Source of the DNA: Stella humosa
Lineage (GTDB): Bacteria > Pseudomonadota > Alphaproteobacteria > ATCC43930 > Allostellaceae
DNA length: 64,000 nt
Direction of reading: 5' to 3'
NCBI RefSeq assembly: GCF_006738645.1
Contig: NZ_AP019700.1
Coordinates: 1,624,001-1,688,000, forward strand
Shown here one piece after another: positions 8,858 to 19,728 of the stretch. Positions within the stretch are counted from its first letter, which is position 1. Each line of letters opens with the position of its first letter. The notes beneath the pieces were generated by a model. That model searched no databases. It had not been told where the DNA came from and worked only from the letters and a program-made list of their open reading frames with translations. A program made the translations under genes and the position numbers.

Positions 8858-10228
8858 TCAGGCGGCTGCGTCCACCCTGGTGCCCAACCAGCGGTCGAGA
8901 TCGTCCAGCGCGCGCCGGGCCATCGCCGGCTTTCGCTCGTTCTTGCGCACGCTGTCGTCGAGCGGCGGGAACAGGCCGAAATTGACGTTCATCGGCTGGA
9001 AAGTCTCGGCGTCGGCGCCGCCGGTGATGTGCCCCAGGAGCGCGCCCAGCGCCGTCGTGACGGGTGGCGGCACGATCTCGGCCCCGGTGGCCTCGGCCGC
9101 GGCAAAGCGCCCGGCCAGCAGGCCGATGGCGGCGCTCTCGACATAGCCCTCGACGCCGGTCACCTGGCCCGCGAAGCGCAGCCGCGGCATCGCCTTCAGG
9201 CGCAGCCAGCCGTCCAGCAGCTTCGGGCTGTTGAGGAAGGTGTTGCGGTGGAGGCCGCCCAGGCGCGCGAACTCGGCCTTCTCCAGCCCGGGGATCATGC
9301 GGAAGATGCGGGCCTGCTCGCCATGCTTCAGCTTCGTCTGGAAGCCCACGATGTTGTAGAGCGTGCCCAGCGCATTGTCCTGGCGGAGCTGCACCACGGC
9401 ATGGGGGCGGCGGCCATAGCGCGGGTCGCGCAGGCCGACCGGCTTCATCGGCCCGTAGCGCAGCGTGTCGACCCCGCGCGCGGCCATCACCTCGATCGGC
9501 AGGCAGCCCTCGAAATAGGGCGTGTCCTTCTCCCACTCCTTGAACTCGGTCTTCTCGCCTTCGAGCAGGGCGGTGATGAAGGCCTGGTACTGCTCGGCGT
9601 CGAGCGGGCAGTTGACATAGTCCTTGCCGTCGCCGCCCGGGCCCGGCTTGTCGTAGCGCGACTGGAACCAGGCGACGTCGAGGTCGATCGAATCGCGATG
9701 GACGATGGGGGCGATGGCGTCGAAGAAGGCCAGCGCATCCTCGCCCGTCAGCCCGCGCACGGCTTCGGCCAGGGCGGGCGAGGTCAGGGGACCGGTCGCG
9801 ATCACGACCGACTGCCAGTCGGCGGGCGGCAGGCCCGCCACCTCCTCGCGCGCGATCGTCACCAGGGGATCGGCCTCGAGTGCCGCCTGCACGGCGGCCG
9901 AGAAGCCGTCGCGGTCGACCGCCAGCGCGCCGCCGGCGGGCACCTTGTGCCGGTCGGCGGCATCCAGGATCAGGCTGCCGGCCCGGCGCATCTCCGCATG
10001 CAGCAGGCCGACGGCATTGTTCATGGCGTCGTCGGACCGGAAGGAGTTGGAGCAGACCAGTTCGGCCAGTCCGTCGGTCTGGTGGGCATCGGTCCCGCGC
10101 ACCGGGCGCATCTCGTGCAGGATGACGGGGACGCCCGCGCGGGCGATCTGCCAGGCGGCTTCGCTGCCGGCCAGACCCCCGCCGACCACATGGATCGGGC
10201 CGGGGAGGGCCGTCTTGGGTGTGCTCAT
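8858..10228 (-). CDS. trmFO: Methylenetetrahydrofolate-tRNA-(uracil-5-)-methyltransferase TrmFO
   Basis: 456 residues. The FAD site [14 protein letters not shown] is at the N-terminus, followed by [15 protein letters not shown] and EMRRAGSLI, all diagnostic of TrmFO/Gid. The C-terminal half has FGLFPPLDD. The enzyme makes m5U54 in tRNA T-loops using methylenetetrahydrofolate and FADH2, the folate route used where TrmA is absent. That fits the ThyX thymidylate synthase in the same window. GTG at 10231 and ATG at 10228 are both possible starts; I chose the ATG. Confidence 0.96.
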   Translation of the reverse strand: MSTPKTALPGPIHVVGGGLAGSEAAWQIARAGVPVILHEMRPVRGTDAHQTDGLAELVCSNSFRSDDAMNNAVGLLHAEMRRAGSLILDAADRHKVPAGGALAVDRDGFSAAVQAALEADPLVTIAREEVAGLPPADWQSVVIATGPLTSPALAEAVRGLTGEDALAFFDAIAPIVHRDSIDLDVAWFQSRYDKPGPGGDGKDYVNCPLDAEQYQAFITALLEGEKTEFKEWEKDTPYFEGCLPIEVMAARGVDTLRYGPMKPVGLRDPRYGRRPHAVVQLRQDNALGTLYNIVGFQTKLKHGEQARIFRMIPGLEKAEFARLGGLHRNTFLNSPKLLDGWLRLKAMPRLRFAGQVTGVEGYVESAAIGLLAGRFAAAEATGAEIVPPPVTTALGALLGHITGGADAETFQPMNVNFGLFPPLDDSVRKNERKPAMARRALDDLDRWLGTRVDAAA

Positions 10229-10325
10229 CACCCTCAGATAGCGGCGGCGGGCGCGGCCCGCAAGCGGGGGTGGTCAATCGGCCGCCGGGTGCGCTACCAA
10301 GATCGCCATTCCTGCAGGAGACCCG

Positions 10326-11429
10326 ATGAACGAGTTCGAGGCCGCGAAGGCCACCTTCTCCAGCGACTATGCCGATGCCCGCCGCCGCTTCCTGGCTGCC
10401 GCGGCCGCGATCGGCGCGCCCGTGCGCAGCTACGAGAACCCCAATCGCGGCCCGGCCGGCGAGTTGCTGGCGACCGACTGTGCCTGGATCGGGCCGGAGG
10501 ACGCAGCGCGCGTGCTGATGCTGATCTCGGCCACCCACGGGGTCGAGGGCTTCTGCGGCTCAGGCTGCCAGATCGACTGGATGACGGGGGACCGCCACCT
10601 GCCGCCGGGCACGGCCGCCCTCGTCGTCCATGCCATCAACCCGCACGGCTTTGCCTGGGTGCGCCGGGTGACCGAGGAGGGCGTCGACCTCAACCGCAAC
10701 TTCGTCGATTTCTCGGCACCCCTGCCCGAGAACCCAGGCTATGACGAACTGGCCGAAGCCATCCTGCCGGCCTCACTCGACGGCCCGGCGCGCGAGGCGG
10801 CCGATGCGCGCATCGCCGCCTTCCGCCAGGAGAAGGGCCAGGTGGCGCTGTCGGTCGCCATCAGTGGCGGCCAGTACAAGCACCCCAAGGGCCTCTTCTT
10901 CGGCGGCCATGGCCCGACCTGGTCGAACCGCACGCTGGGGCGCATCGTCGACGACTATCGCCTGGCAGAGCGCCAGCATGTCGGCTGCATCGACTATCAC
11001 ACCGGGCTGGGCCCGCATTCCTATGGGGAGCTGATCTGCGTCCACCTGCCGGAGACGGCGTCGGCCGCGCGTGCACGCGCCTGGTGGGGCGATTCGGTGA
11101 CCGAGCCGCTGGCCGGCACCTCGACGGCGGGCGCCCGCCATGGCTTCTGCGCCCGCCTGCTGGAGGAGCGCCTGGGCGACGAGCGCTTCACCTTCGTGGC
11201 GCTGGAATACGGCACCTATCCGTCGGACACGACGGTGCGGCCGGCGCTGCGCGCCGACCACTGGCTGCACGCCCACACGAACGCCGACTGGGCCGCCCCC
11301 CAGACCCAGGCGATCAAGGCGCAGATCCGCCGGGCCTTCTATCCCGACACCGACGACTGGCGCGAGGCCGTGCTGTTCCGCAGCCGCCAGACCATCCGCA
11401 TGACGCTCGACGGCATGGCCAAGGCCTGA
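10326..11429 (+). CDS. M14-family metallopeptidase, DUF2817 type
   Basis: 367 residues with no signal peptide, so probably cytoplasmic. Candidate zinc ligands are the HGVE of ISATHGVEGFCGSG and the histidine of DYHTGLGPHSYGEL. The candidate catalytic glutamate is in VALEYGTYP. These match the DUF2817 branch of M14 carboxypeptidase-like enzymes; substrates are not established. AGGAG lies just upstream of the ATG. The gene is followed within 30 bp by a decayed dapB start, so it may once have been the first gene of an operon with dapB. Confidence 0.85.
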   Translation: MNEFEAAKATFSSDYADARRRFLAAAAAIGAPVRSYENPNRGPAGELLATDCAWIGPEDAARVLMLISATHGVEGFCGSGCQIDWMTGDRHLPPGTAALVVHAINPHGFAWVRRVTEEGVDLNRNFVDFSAPLPENPGYDELAEAILPASLDGPAREAADARIAAFRQEKGQVALSVAISGGQYKHPKGLFFGGHGPTWSNRTLGRIVDDYRLAERQHVGCIDYHTGLGPHSYGELICVHLPETASAARARAWWGDSVTEPLAGTSTAGARHGFCARLLEERLGDERFTFVALEYGTYPSDTTVRPALRADHWLHAHTNADWAAPQTQAIKAQIRRAFYPDTDDWREAVLFRSRQTIRMTLDGMAKA

Positions 11430-11458
11430 GCGAACGAAAAGAAGGAGGGAGGAACCCC

Positions 11459-11521
11459 ATGGCCATCCGCATCGTCGCCGCCGGCGCGACGGCTGAATTG
11501 GTCGCGCCCTTCCAACGATAG
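11459..11521 (+). pseudogene. Decayed copy of the dapB ribosome-binding site and first codons
   Basis: A 20-codon frame, starting MAIRIVAAGAT and ending at TAG, with a strong upstream GGAGGGAGG. Leader and first 11-12 codons closely match the intact dapB start at 13064 (MAIRIVVAGAT, leader GAGGGAGG). After that the two sequences diverge. The simplest reading is that the 5' end of dapB was duplicated or left behind when the RTX protease gene entered. It could still be translated as a short peptide. Confidence 0.6.
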
Positions 11522-11580
11522 ACAACCGACGCCGGCCGCCTCACTCTCGACGCGCCGCATTTGCCGAGGAGCGCCGGGAC

Positions 11581-12984
11581 ATGGCGACCGGAGACCCCAT
11601 CGTCGATACGCTGATCCGCGACACGTCTGGTCTCTGGAACACCCTTGCAGGCGACATCGTCGGAACCCCGGTCACGCTGACCTACTCTTTCCTGGACCGG
11701 CTGCCGGCGTATTCGCGTAACGTCACGTTCGTTCCCTTCAACGCGACGATGAAGGAAGCGGCCCGCGCGATCTTCGCGCAGTTCGAGGCCGTGTCCCAGG
11801 TGCGCTTCATCGAGGTCGCGGACGCCGGTGACGGCGGCCTGATTCGGCTGGGGATGAGCTACGAGCCCGTCAATCTTGCGTTTGCCGGCTATCCATCGAT
11901 GTTGCCGACTGCCGGGGACCTGTACCTCAACGCCGGGGTGGCCGAGCTCCACAATCCAACGCCGGGGTCGCTGGCCTACCGGACGATCATGCACGAGCTC
12001 GGCCATACGCTCGGCATGTTCCACCCCGGCAACTACAACGTGCAGGGCGACCCGCCGCCGCCACCTTACCTCCCCCCGGAACTCGACAATGGCGGCAACA
12101 CCGTCATGTCCTACGGCAGCCGCCTGGATGGCACCTGGGCGTCGGAGCCGGCGGTCTTCGACATCCGGGCTCTGCAATACGCCTACGGTATGCTGGAGCC
12201 GGGCCGGATCGGCAACCTCACCTATGGCAGCGCGGAGGCCGAGACGCTGCTCGGAACGCCGGAGACCGACTACATGCACGGCCAGGGCGGCGCCGATGCG
12301 ATCGGCCTGGATGGTGGCGACGACGGTGCCAGAGGGAATGCGGGCGACGATACGCTGATCGGCGCCGCCGGGGCAGACAGCCTATTCGGCAACGAAGGGT
12401 CCGACCTCATCCTGGGCGGCGATGACGGCGATTTCATTGACGGCGGCGAGGATAGCGACGACGTCAACGGCAACCGCGGCCAGGACACCGTCTATGGCGG
12501 CGACGGCGCCGATCTCGTCCGCGGCGGGCGAGACGACGACGTGGTGGACGGGGCCGGTGGCGACGACCGGCACGTCAACGGCAACCTGGGCAACGACCTG
12601 GTCTATGGTGGTGGCGGCGACGACACCATCTTCGGCGGTGGTGGCAACGACACGCTGGTCGGCGAATGGGGCCGCGATCGGCTGTCGGGCGACCTCGGGG
12701 ACGACATGCTGATCGCGGACGGCGATGGTGACGTCTTCGTCTTCGCGTCCGGACAGGGTCGGGACATGATCGTGGGCTTCCAGCACGGCGGCGGCCGGAT
12801 CGAGATCGCCGGCGGCATCAACGGGACCGACATCGTCAGTTTCGCCGCGATCCTGGCCCGTGCGACCGAAGCCGATCATCAAGGCCAGCCCGGCGCTGTC
12901 ATCGACCTCGGTGGCGGCCATTCGCTGACCATTGCCGGCATGTCCAAGGCACAGCTTCAAGCTGACGACTTCCTTTTTGTGTAG
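11581..12984 (+). CDS. Serralysin-like (M10) RTX metalloprotease
   Basis: 467 residues. A metzincin motif HELGHTLGMFH starts at residue 138, giving three zinc histidines and the catalytic glutamate. The Met-turn follows as NTVMSYGSR. From about residue 220 there are RTX calcium-binding nonapeptides of the GGxGxDxxx type (for example GGDDGDFIDGG, GNLGNDLVYGGGGDD, GGGGNDTLVG). The C-terminus ends in a hydrophobic DDFLFV, typical of type I secretion signals. No Sec signal peptide and no type I secretion genes are visible here, so export must use a system elsewhere. AGGAG precedes the ATG. It sits between the dapB relic and dapB. Confidence 0.9.
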   Translation: MATGDPIVDTLIRDTSGLWNTLAGDIVGTPVTLTYSFLDRLPAYSRNVTFVPFNATMKEAARAIFAQFEAVSQVRFIEVADAGDGGLIRLGMSYEPVNLAFAGYPSMLPTAGDLYLNAGVAELHNPTPGSLAYRTIMHELGHTLGMFHPGNYNVQGDPPPPPYLPPELDNGGNTVMSYGSRLDGTWASEPAVFDIRALQYAYGMLEPGRIGNLTYGSAEAETLLGTPETDYMHGQGGADAIGLDGGDDGARGNAGDDTLIGAAGADSLFGNEGSDLILGGDDGDFIDGGEDSDDVNGNRGQDTVYGGDGADLVRGGRDDDVVDGAGGDDRHVNGNLGNDLVYGGGGDDTIFGGGGNDTLVGEWGRDRLSGDLGDDMLIADGDGDVFVFASGQGRDMIVGFQHGGGRIEIAGGINGTDIVSFAAILARATEADHQGQPGAVIDLGGGHSLTIAGMSKAQLQADDFLFV

Positions 12985-13063
12985 CCCCACGCATCCAGAC
13001 CATCGAGGCCCTGACGCACTGGCGCCTGGCAGTCAAATAACGAAGAACTGAGGGAGGATACCC

Positions 13064-13870
13064 ATGGCCATCCGCATCGTCGTCGCCGGCGCCACCGGCT
13101 GGGTCGGCCGGGCGCTGGTCCCGGCCATCCTGGCGGCACCCGACCTGGAACTGGCGGGCGCCGTTGCCCGTGGTGCCGCCGGTCGCGATGCCGGCGAGGC
13201 TCTGGGCTTGCCGGCCGCGGGCGTGACCATCCATGCCACCCTGGCCGAGGCACTGGCCGCACCCTCCGACGTCGTCATCGACTACACCAAGCCGCCCTAT
13301 GTGAAGGGCCATGCACTGGCGGCGCTGGCCGCCGGCCGGCATGTCGTGGTCGGGCCCTCCGGGCTGGGGGCGGACGACTATGCGGAGATCGAGCAGGCGG
13401 CCTTGGCGGCCGGGCGCGGCGTGCTGGCGGCCGGCAACTTTTCGGTCACGGCCACCCTGCTGAAGCGCTTCGCGCTGGAGGCCGCGCGCTACGTGCCCGA
13501 TGTCGAGGTGATCGACTATGCCGCCGCGGGCAAGCCAGACGTGCCGTCGGGCACCGCGCGCGAACTGGCCGAGGCGCTGGCAGCCGTCCCGCGCAAACCA
13601 TCGGCCAAGCCGGTGGGCGAGCTGTCCGGCCTGCGCGACACCCGGGGCGCCCAGGTCGGCGCCGGCACGCCGGTGCCGGTGCATTCGGTGCGCATGCCAT
13701 CCTTCATCCTGTCCTGCGAGGCCGTGTTCGGCCTGCCCGACGAACGCCTTGTCATCCGCCATGACGCCGGCGGCAGTGCCGCCCCCTACGTTGCCGGCAC
13801 CCTGCTCGCCGCCCGCCGGGTGGGCGAGGCCGTGGGCCTGCGCCGCGGGCTGGATAGCCTGATGGGGTAG
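13064..13870 (+). CDS. dapB: DapB-family dihydrodipicolinate reductase, catalytic histidines replaced
   Basis: 268 residues, full length for 4-hydroxy-tetrahydrodipicolinate reductase of lysine/diaminopimelate synthesis. The nucleotide site AGATGWVGRAL, VIDYTKPP, GPSGL, PSGTARELAEAL and HSVR are present. The catalytic block normally reads HHxxKxDAPSGT; here it is AAAGKPDVPSGT (residues 153-164), so the His-His pair is Ala-Ala while the substrate-binding Lys157 and the PSGT loop remain. It may be a divergent reductase acting on another substrate, and a canonical dapB may exist elsewhere. GGGAGG precedes the ATG. The Phd-type antitoxin starts 21 bp downstream. Confidence 0.75.
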   Translation: MAIRIVVAGATGWVGRALVPAILAAPDLELAGAVARGAAGRDAGEALGLPAAGVTIHATLAEALAAPSDVVIDYTKPPYVKGHALAALAAGRHVVVGPSGLGADDYAEIEQAALAAGRGVLAAGNFSVTATLLKRFALEAARYVPDVEVIDYAAAGKPDVPSGTARELAEALAAVPRKPSAKPVGELSGLRDTRGAQVGAGTPVPVHSVRMPSFILSCEAVFGLPDERLVIRHDAGGSAAPYVAGTLLAARRVGEAVGLRRGLDSLMG

Positions 13871-13891
13871 TAGCTGGCTAAGGAGGTCGGG

Positions 13892-14134
13892 ATGGCTGTC
13901 GTCAACATGATCGAGGCCAAGTCAGATCTCTCGCGCCTTGTTGAAGCGGTGGAGAGCGGCGCCGAGCGCGAAATCATCATCGCGCGCAACGGCAAGGCGG
14001 TCGCGCGTCTCGTGCCGATCGATGCGATGCACGACACCAGCAAGCGCATCGGTCTGCTCAAGGGAAAGTACGTCGCTCCGCGCGACTTCGATGCCGACAC
14101 CGACGAAATTGTCCGCATGTTGAACGGCGAGTAG
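13892..14134 (+). CDS. Phd/YefM-family antitoxin, apparently orphan
   Basis: 80 residues. The N-terminal half (VNMIEAKSDLSRLVEAVESG, then EIIIARNGKAVARLVPI) is the Phd/YefM fold that binds operator DNA. The charged C-terminal tail (DADTDEIVRMLNGE) is the part that normally wraps the toxin. AAGGAGG is just upstream of the ATG. Such genes are followed directly by a PIN-domain (VapC) or RelE toxin, but here only about six codons resembling a VapC start survive before a gene on the other strand begins. Confidence 0.85.
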   Translation: MAVVNMIEAKSDLSRLVEAVESGAEREIIIARNGKAVARLVPIDAMHDTSKRIGLLKGKYVAPRDFDADTDEIVRMLNGE

Positions 14135-14139
14135 GCGCC

Positions 14140-14157
14140 TTGCGGATCCTTCTAGAC
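14140..14157 (+). pseudogene. Possible VapC (PIN toxin) start remnant
   Basis: Six bases after the antitoxin stop, TTG opens a frame LRILLD, which resembles the MRxLLDT opening of VapC toxins. From the next codon the similarity stops (PAATG), and the 3' end of the DUF2061 gene on the minus strand begins at 14165. The toxin has been truncated to a stub if this reading is right. With only six codons the evidence is thin. Confidence 0.35.
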
Positions 14158-14164
14158 CCGGCGG

Positions 14165-14655
14165 CTACCGGGCGACCGGCGAGCCGAACGATCGCCAGAG
14201 CGTTTCGTGCAGGTAATAGACGGCCGTGTCTGCGACCTGGCTGGCGGCGGCGAAGCCGACCGAGGCGGACATGGCGCCCGAGAACCAGCCGCCCAGCGCA
14301 AAGGCCCGCGCGCCGCTGGCGATGCGCCAGGTGATCGTCTTTTGCATGTCGATGGAGATGTCGGACGTCGTCGTCTCGGGGCCCAGATAGTGCCAGGCGA
14401 CCTCGTGCAGGTAGTAGCTGGCCGAACCCATGATGGTGCCGGCCGCCAGGTAGCCAGCCGTCGCCACTGCCCCGCCGCCGACCATCGCGCTGAGGATCGC
14501 GGCGTCCGCGATGGTGGAGACGGTGGCATAGGTGCCCATCTTGTCGACCGCGCGGCGCCAGATGCCGGTACCCTCCGGCTCGGCCGCCATGGCCGGCAGG
14601 GGCAAGGCCAGCGCCGCCGCCACGGCCAGGGCCGCGAACGCCGGCCGGCACGCCA

Positions 14656-14656
<1 letters not shown>
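14165..14656 (-). CDS. DUF2061 membrane protein
   Basis: 163 residues. A cleavable signal peptide ends in LPLPAMAAEP. Then come two similar membrane repeats containing ITWRIASGARAFALGGWFSGA and flanking YYLHEVAWHYLGPE and YYLHETLWRSFG segments, the pattern of DUF2061. Function is unknown. The ATG (14656-14654) shares one base with the uvrA stop (TGATG), so translation is probably coupled to uvrA and it may fall under the same SOS promoter. Confidence 0.75.
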
Positions 14657-17511
<2,855 letters not shown>

Positions 17512-17564
17512 GAATGCAAGCCGGGTGCGGATGGGCCGGAGAATCGGGCTGGAGCGTCGATCTT

Positions 17565-17579
17565 GTTCATTATACGTTC
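17565..17579. promoter_or_regulatory. LexA (SOS) box overlapping the uvrA -10 element
   Basis: GTTC at 17565-17568 and GTTC at 17576-17579, separated by seven bases, form the alphaproteobacterial SOS box GTTC-N7-GTTC exactly. On the minus strand the spacer contains TATAAT (complement of 17569-17574), a perfect -10 hexamer pointing at uvrA. LexA bound here would block uvrA directly. It also lies about 90 bp upstream of ssb, so it may control both genes. Confidence 0.85.
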
Positions 17580-17669
17580 TCACCCGCGAGAAAGCGACTC
17601 CCGCTGCGGGCGGCGGGCGGTCTATGTTCCGGCACCTTTTCCAACGGCACCACAGCGGGAGCGGCGGTC

Positions 17670-18218
17670 ATGGCCGGCAGCGTCAACAAAGTCATCCTCA
17701 TCGGCAACCTCGGCCGCGACCCGGAAGTGCGGTCGACACAGGCCGGCAAGAAGATCGTGAACCTCGCCATCGCGACCAGCGAGACGTGGAAGGACCGCAA
17801 TTCCGGCGAGCGCCAGGAGCGCACGGAATGGCACCGGGTGGTCATCTTCAACGAGCGCTTGGCCGAGACGGCCGAGCGCTACCTGAAGAAGGGCGCCAAG
17901 GTCTATGTCGAGGGCGCCCTGCAGACCCGCAAGTGGACCGACCAGTCCGGTGTCGAGAAATATACGACCGAGATCGTGCTGCAACAGTTCCGCGGCGAAC
18001 TGACCATGCTCGACGGCCGCAGCGGCGGCGGTGGCGGCGGTGGCATGGGCGATTCCGGCGGCTATGACGACATGGGCGACGGTCCTGGCGGTGGCGGCGG
18101 GTATGGAGGCGGCAGCGGCGCAAGCGGGGGCGGCGGCTTCGGGCGCGGCGGTTCGGCGCCGCGTGGCGGCGGCGGCGCACCGCCGCGCGGCGACCTGGAC
18201 GACGAAATTCCGTTCTGA
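17670..18218 (+). CDS. ssb: Single-stranded DNA-binding protein
   Basis: 182 residues. The OB-fold occupies about residues 1-115 ([43 protein letters not shown]). A Gly-rich disordered linker follows, then the acidic tip DLDDEIPF that docks replication and repair partners. SSB coats single-stranded DNA. The ATG at 17670 matches the conserved MAGSVNKV start; the frame is open further upstream without homology. It diverges from uvrA across the SOS box. Confidence 0.97.
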   Translation: MAGSVNKVILIGNLGRDPEVRSTQAGKKIVNLAIATSETWKDRNSGERQERTEWHRVVIFNERLAETAERYLKKGAKVYVEGALQTRKWTDQSGVEKYTTEIVLQQFRGELTMLDGRSGGGGGGGMGDSGGYDDMGDGPGGGGGYGGGSGASGGGGFGRGGSAPRGGGGAPPRGDLDDEIPF

Positions 18219-18267
18219 GAACCCGCCGCGGTCGTACCGCGGTTCCGAGTTTGTTCCGGCAGAGGTC

Positions 18268-18306
18268 GGGCGGGCCCCATGGCTTCGGGGCCTTGCCCGG
18301 CCTTTT
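18268..18306 (+). terminator. Likely rho-independent terminator of ssb
   Basis: GGCCCC (18273-18278) pairs with GGGGCC (18287-18292), and an outer GGGC/GCCC pair (18268-18271 with 18295-18298) extends the stem across a small bulge. The loop is eight bases. TTTT follows at 18303-18306. It lies 50 bp past the ssb stop. Confidence 0.6.
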
Positions 18307-18486
18307 CCATGCGCGATCGCCTCGCAATCCGATCTCAATTGAACCGTTGGTTCGCGATCCGGGATCAACCGATAATTTAATTTCCCGCCAGGATGCTGAT
18401 CATCAATGTGATTATGATTTTGATAAGTTTTGGCGTGTATCTGGAACATAGCAAGCACGCTTGGCAATCGGCGGGGGACACAGGCG

Positions 18487-18996
18487 ATGATCGGCGGAAG
18501 CAAATATCTGGGGTTTGCCGCAATTCTGGCGTCCGGCATGCTGATGGCGAGCGCGGCCAAGGCGGGTACGGACGTGAAGCCGCTCACGGTGACGGCGAAG
18601 GTCATCGCATCCTGCGTGCTGACCGTATCGCCGCTGGCGTTCGGCGATGTCACCCTGATTGCAGGGACCGCTATCGACGAGACCGTCACCAACGGCATCT
18701 CGGTCACCTGCAGCGCCGGCGCCGGCTACACGATCGGCATCAGCGTCGGCCTCGGAAGCGGCGCCACGCTTCCCACCCGCAAGATGACCAGCGGCGCCAA
18801 CACGCTGAACTACCAGATCTATTCCGACGCCCCCGGCGGCGCTTCGTGGGGCGACACGTCCGGGACGGGATGGGTATCCGACACCGGCACAGGGAGCGCG
18901 CAGAACAAGACCTACTACGGCCGCATCCTGGCCTCGCAGCAGACGGTGCCGATCGGCGACTACGAGGATACCGTCCAGGTCACCGTGACCTTCTAG
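18487..18996 (+). CDS. Spore coat U-domain pilin (Csu-type major subunit)
   Basis: 169 residues. A signal peptide ends in MASAAKA, followed by a spore coat protein U domain: KVIASCVLTVSPLAFGDV at the start, ISVTCSAGAGYTIGIS in the middle and the terminal GDYEDTVQVTVTF strand that is donated during polymerisation. Two Cys residues fit the intrasubunit disulphide. It is the first gene of a Csu-like archaic chaperone-usher operon. The 180 bp upstream (18307-18486) is clearly AT-richer than its surroundings and probably holds the operon promoter; I could not place a convincing -35/-10 pair. The ATG at 18487 gives the cleanest signal peptide. Confidence 0.85.
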   Translation: MIGGSKYLGFAAILASGMLMASAAKAGTDVKPLTVTAKVIASCVLTVSPLAFGDVTLIAGTAIDETVTNGISVTCSAGAGYTIGISVGLGSGATLPTRKMTSGANTLNYQIYSDAPGGASWGDTSGTGWVSDTGTGSAQNKTYYGRILASQQTVPIGDYEDTVQVTVTF

Positions 18997-19010
18997 GGCG
19001 GGACATCCCC

Positions 19011-19724
19011 GTGCTTCCGCTCCGTCCTGCGGTGGTCGCGCGGTGCCTGCTCGTGGCCGGGCTGGCGGCGGTCGCGCCCGTGCCGGTGGCGGCCCAGTCG
19101 CTGCATACGACCGCCATCCGCATCGAACTGGGGCCGCAGGCGCCGATCGTCTCTTTCGAAGTGGTCAATCCCGGCACCCAGGACACGATGGTGCATGTCC
19201 GCCCCGTCGTGTGGGAACAGCCGGGCGGCGAGGATCGCCTGACCCCGTCCGACCGGCTGGTGGTCAGTCCGCCGATCTTCGATCTGGCACCGCAGGGCCG
19301 ACAACTGGTGCGGGTCGGCCTGGCAACCCCGGCGTCCGGCGAGGTCGAGCAGGCCTTCCGGCTGTTGATCGACGAGGTGCCGGACCGGGTGAAGCCGGTG
19401 CCGGGCCAGATCCGGACGGTGGTCCGCATCAGCGTGCCGGTCTTCGTCCTGCCCAACCGGCCGCCGGCACCCCGGCTGGCCGCGGGGCCGATGCGGGCGG
19501 GGGCGCTCTCCCTGCGCAACCAGGGCAATACCCATGTCCGCGTCGACTGGATCGTCCTGCGCGACCGGCACGGGGCCGAGCTGGGGCGGCACAAGGTCTT
19601 CGTCTACCTGCTGCCAGGGGCCGAGCGGGTGGTGCAGGTGCCGATCGCGCCCGGCCGCGAGCAGGCCGTTGCGGTCGTGGCGATGGAGACCGATGCCGGG
19701 CCGTTGACCAGCGAGCTTCGGTGA
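19011..19724 (+). CDS. Periplasmic pilus chaperone (Csu-type, PapD-like)
   Basis: 237 residues starting at GTG 19011, with signal peptide LLVAGLAAVAPVPVAAQS. The chaperone fold shows in IRIELGPQAPIVSFEVVNPG, DRLVVSPPIFDLAPQGRQLVRVG and FRLLIDEVP of the first domain, and GNTHVRVDWIVL in the second. It stabilises pilin subunits by donor-strand complementation and delivers them to the usher. It starts 14 bp after the pilin and ends 4 bp before the usher. Confidence 0.88.
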   Translation: MLPLRPAVVARCLLVAGLAAVAPVPVAAQSLHTTAIRIELGPQAPIVSFEVVNPGTQDTMVHVRPVVWEQPGGEDRLTPSDRLVVSPPIFDLAPQGRQLVRVGLATPASGEVEQAFRLLIDEVPDRVKPVPGQIRTVVRISVPVFVLPNRPPAPRLAAGPMRAGALSLRNQGNTHVRVDWIVLRDRHGAELGRHKVFVYLLPGAERVVQVPIAPGREQAVAVVAMETDAGPLTSELR

Positions 19725-19728
19725 GCCG

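Noticed and set aside
7289-10744. Very long plus-strand frame (over 1100 codons)
   Set aside because: It runs antisense through the CorC and trmFO genes, is His/Arg/Gln-rich in the manner of GC-rich shadow frames, and has no recognisable domain.
12240-12760. Tandem DNA repeat array in the RTX gene
   Set aside because: Repetition is explained by the protein's calcium-binding nonapeptides; DNA units are diverged.
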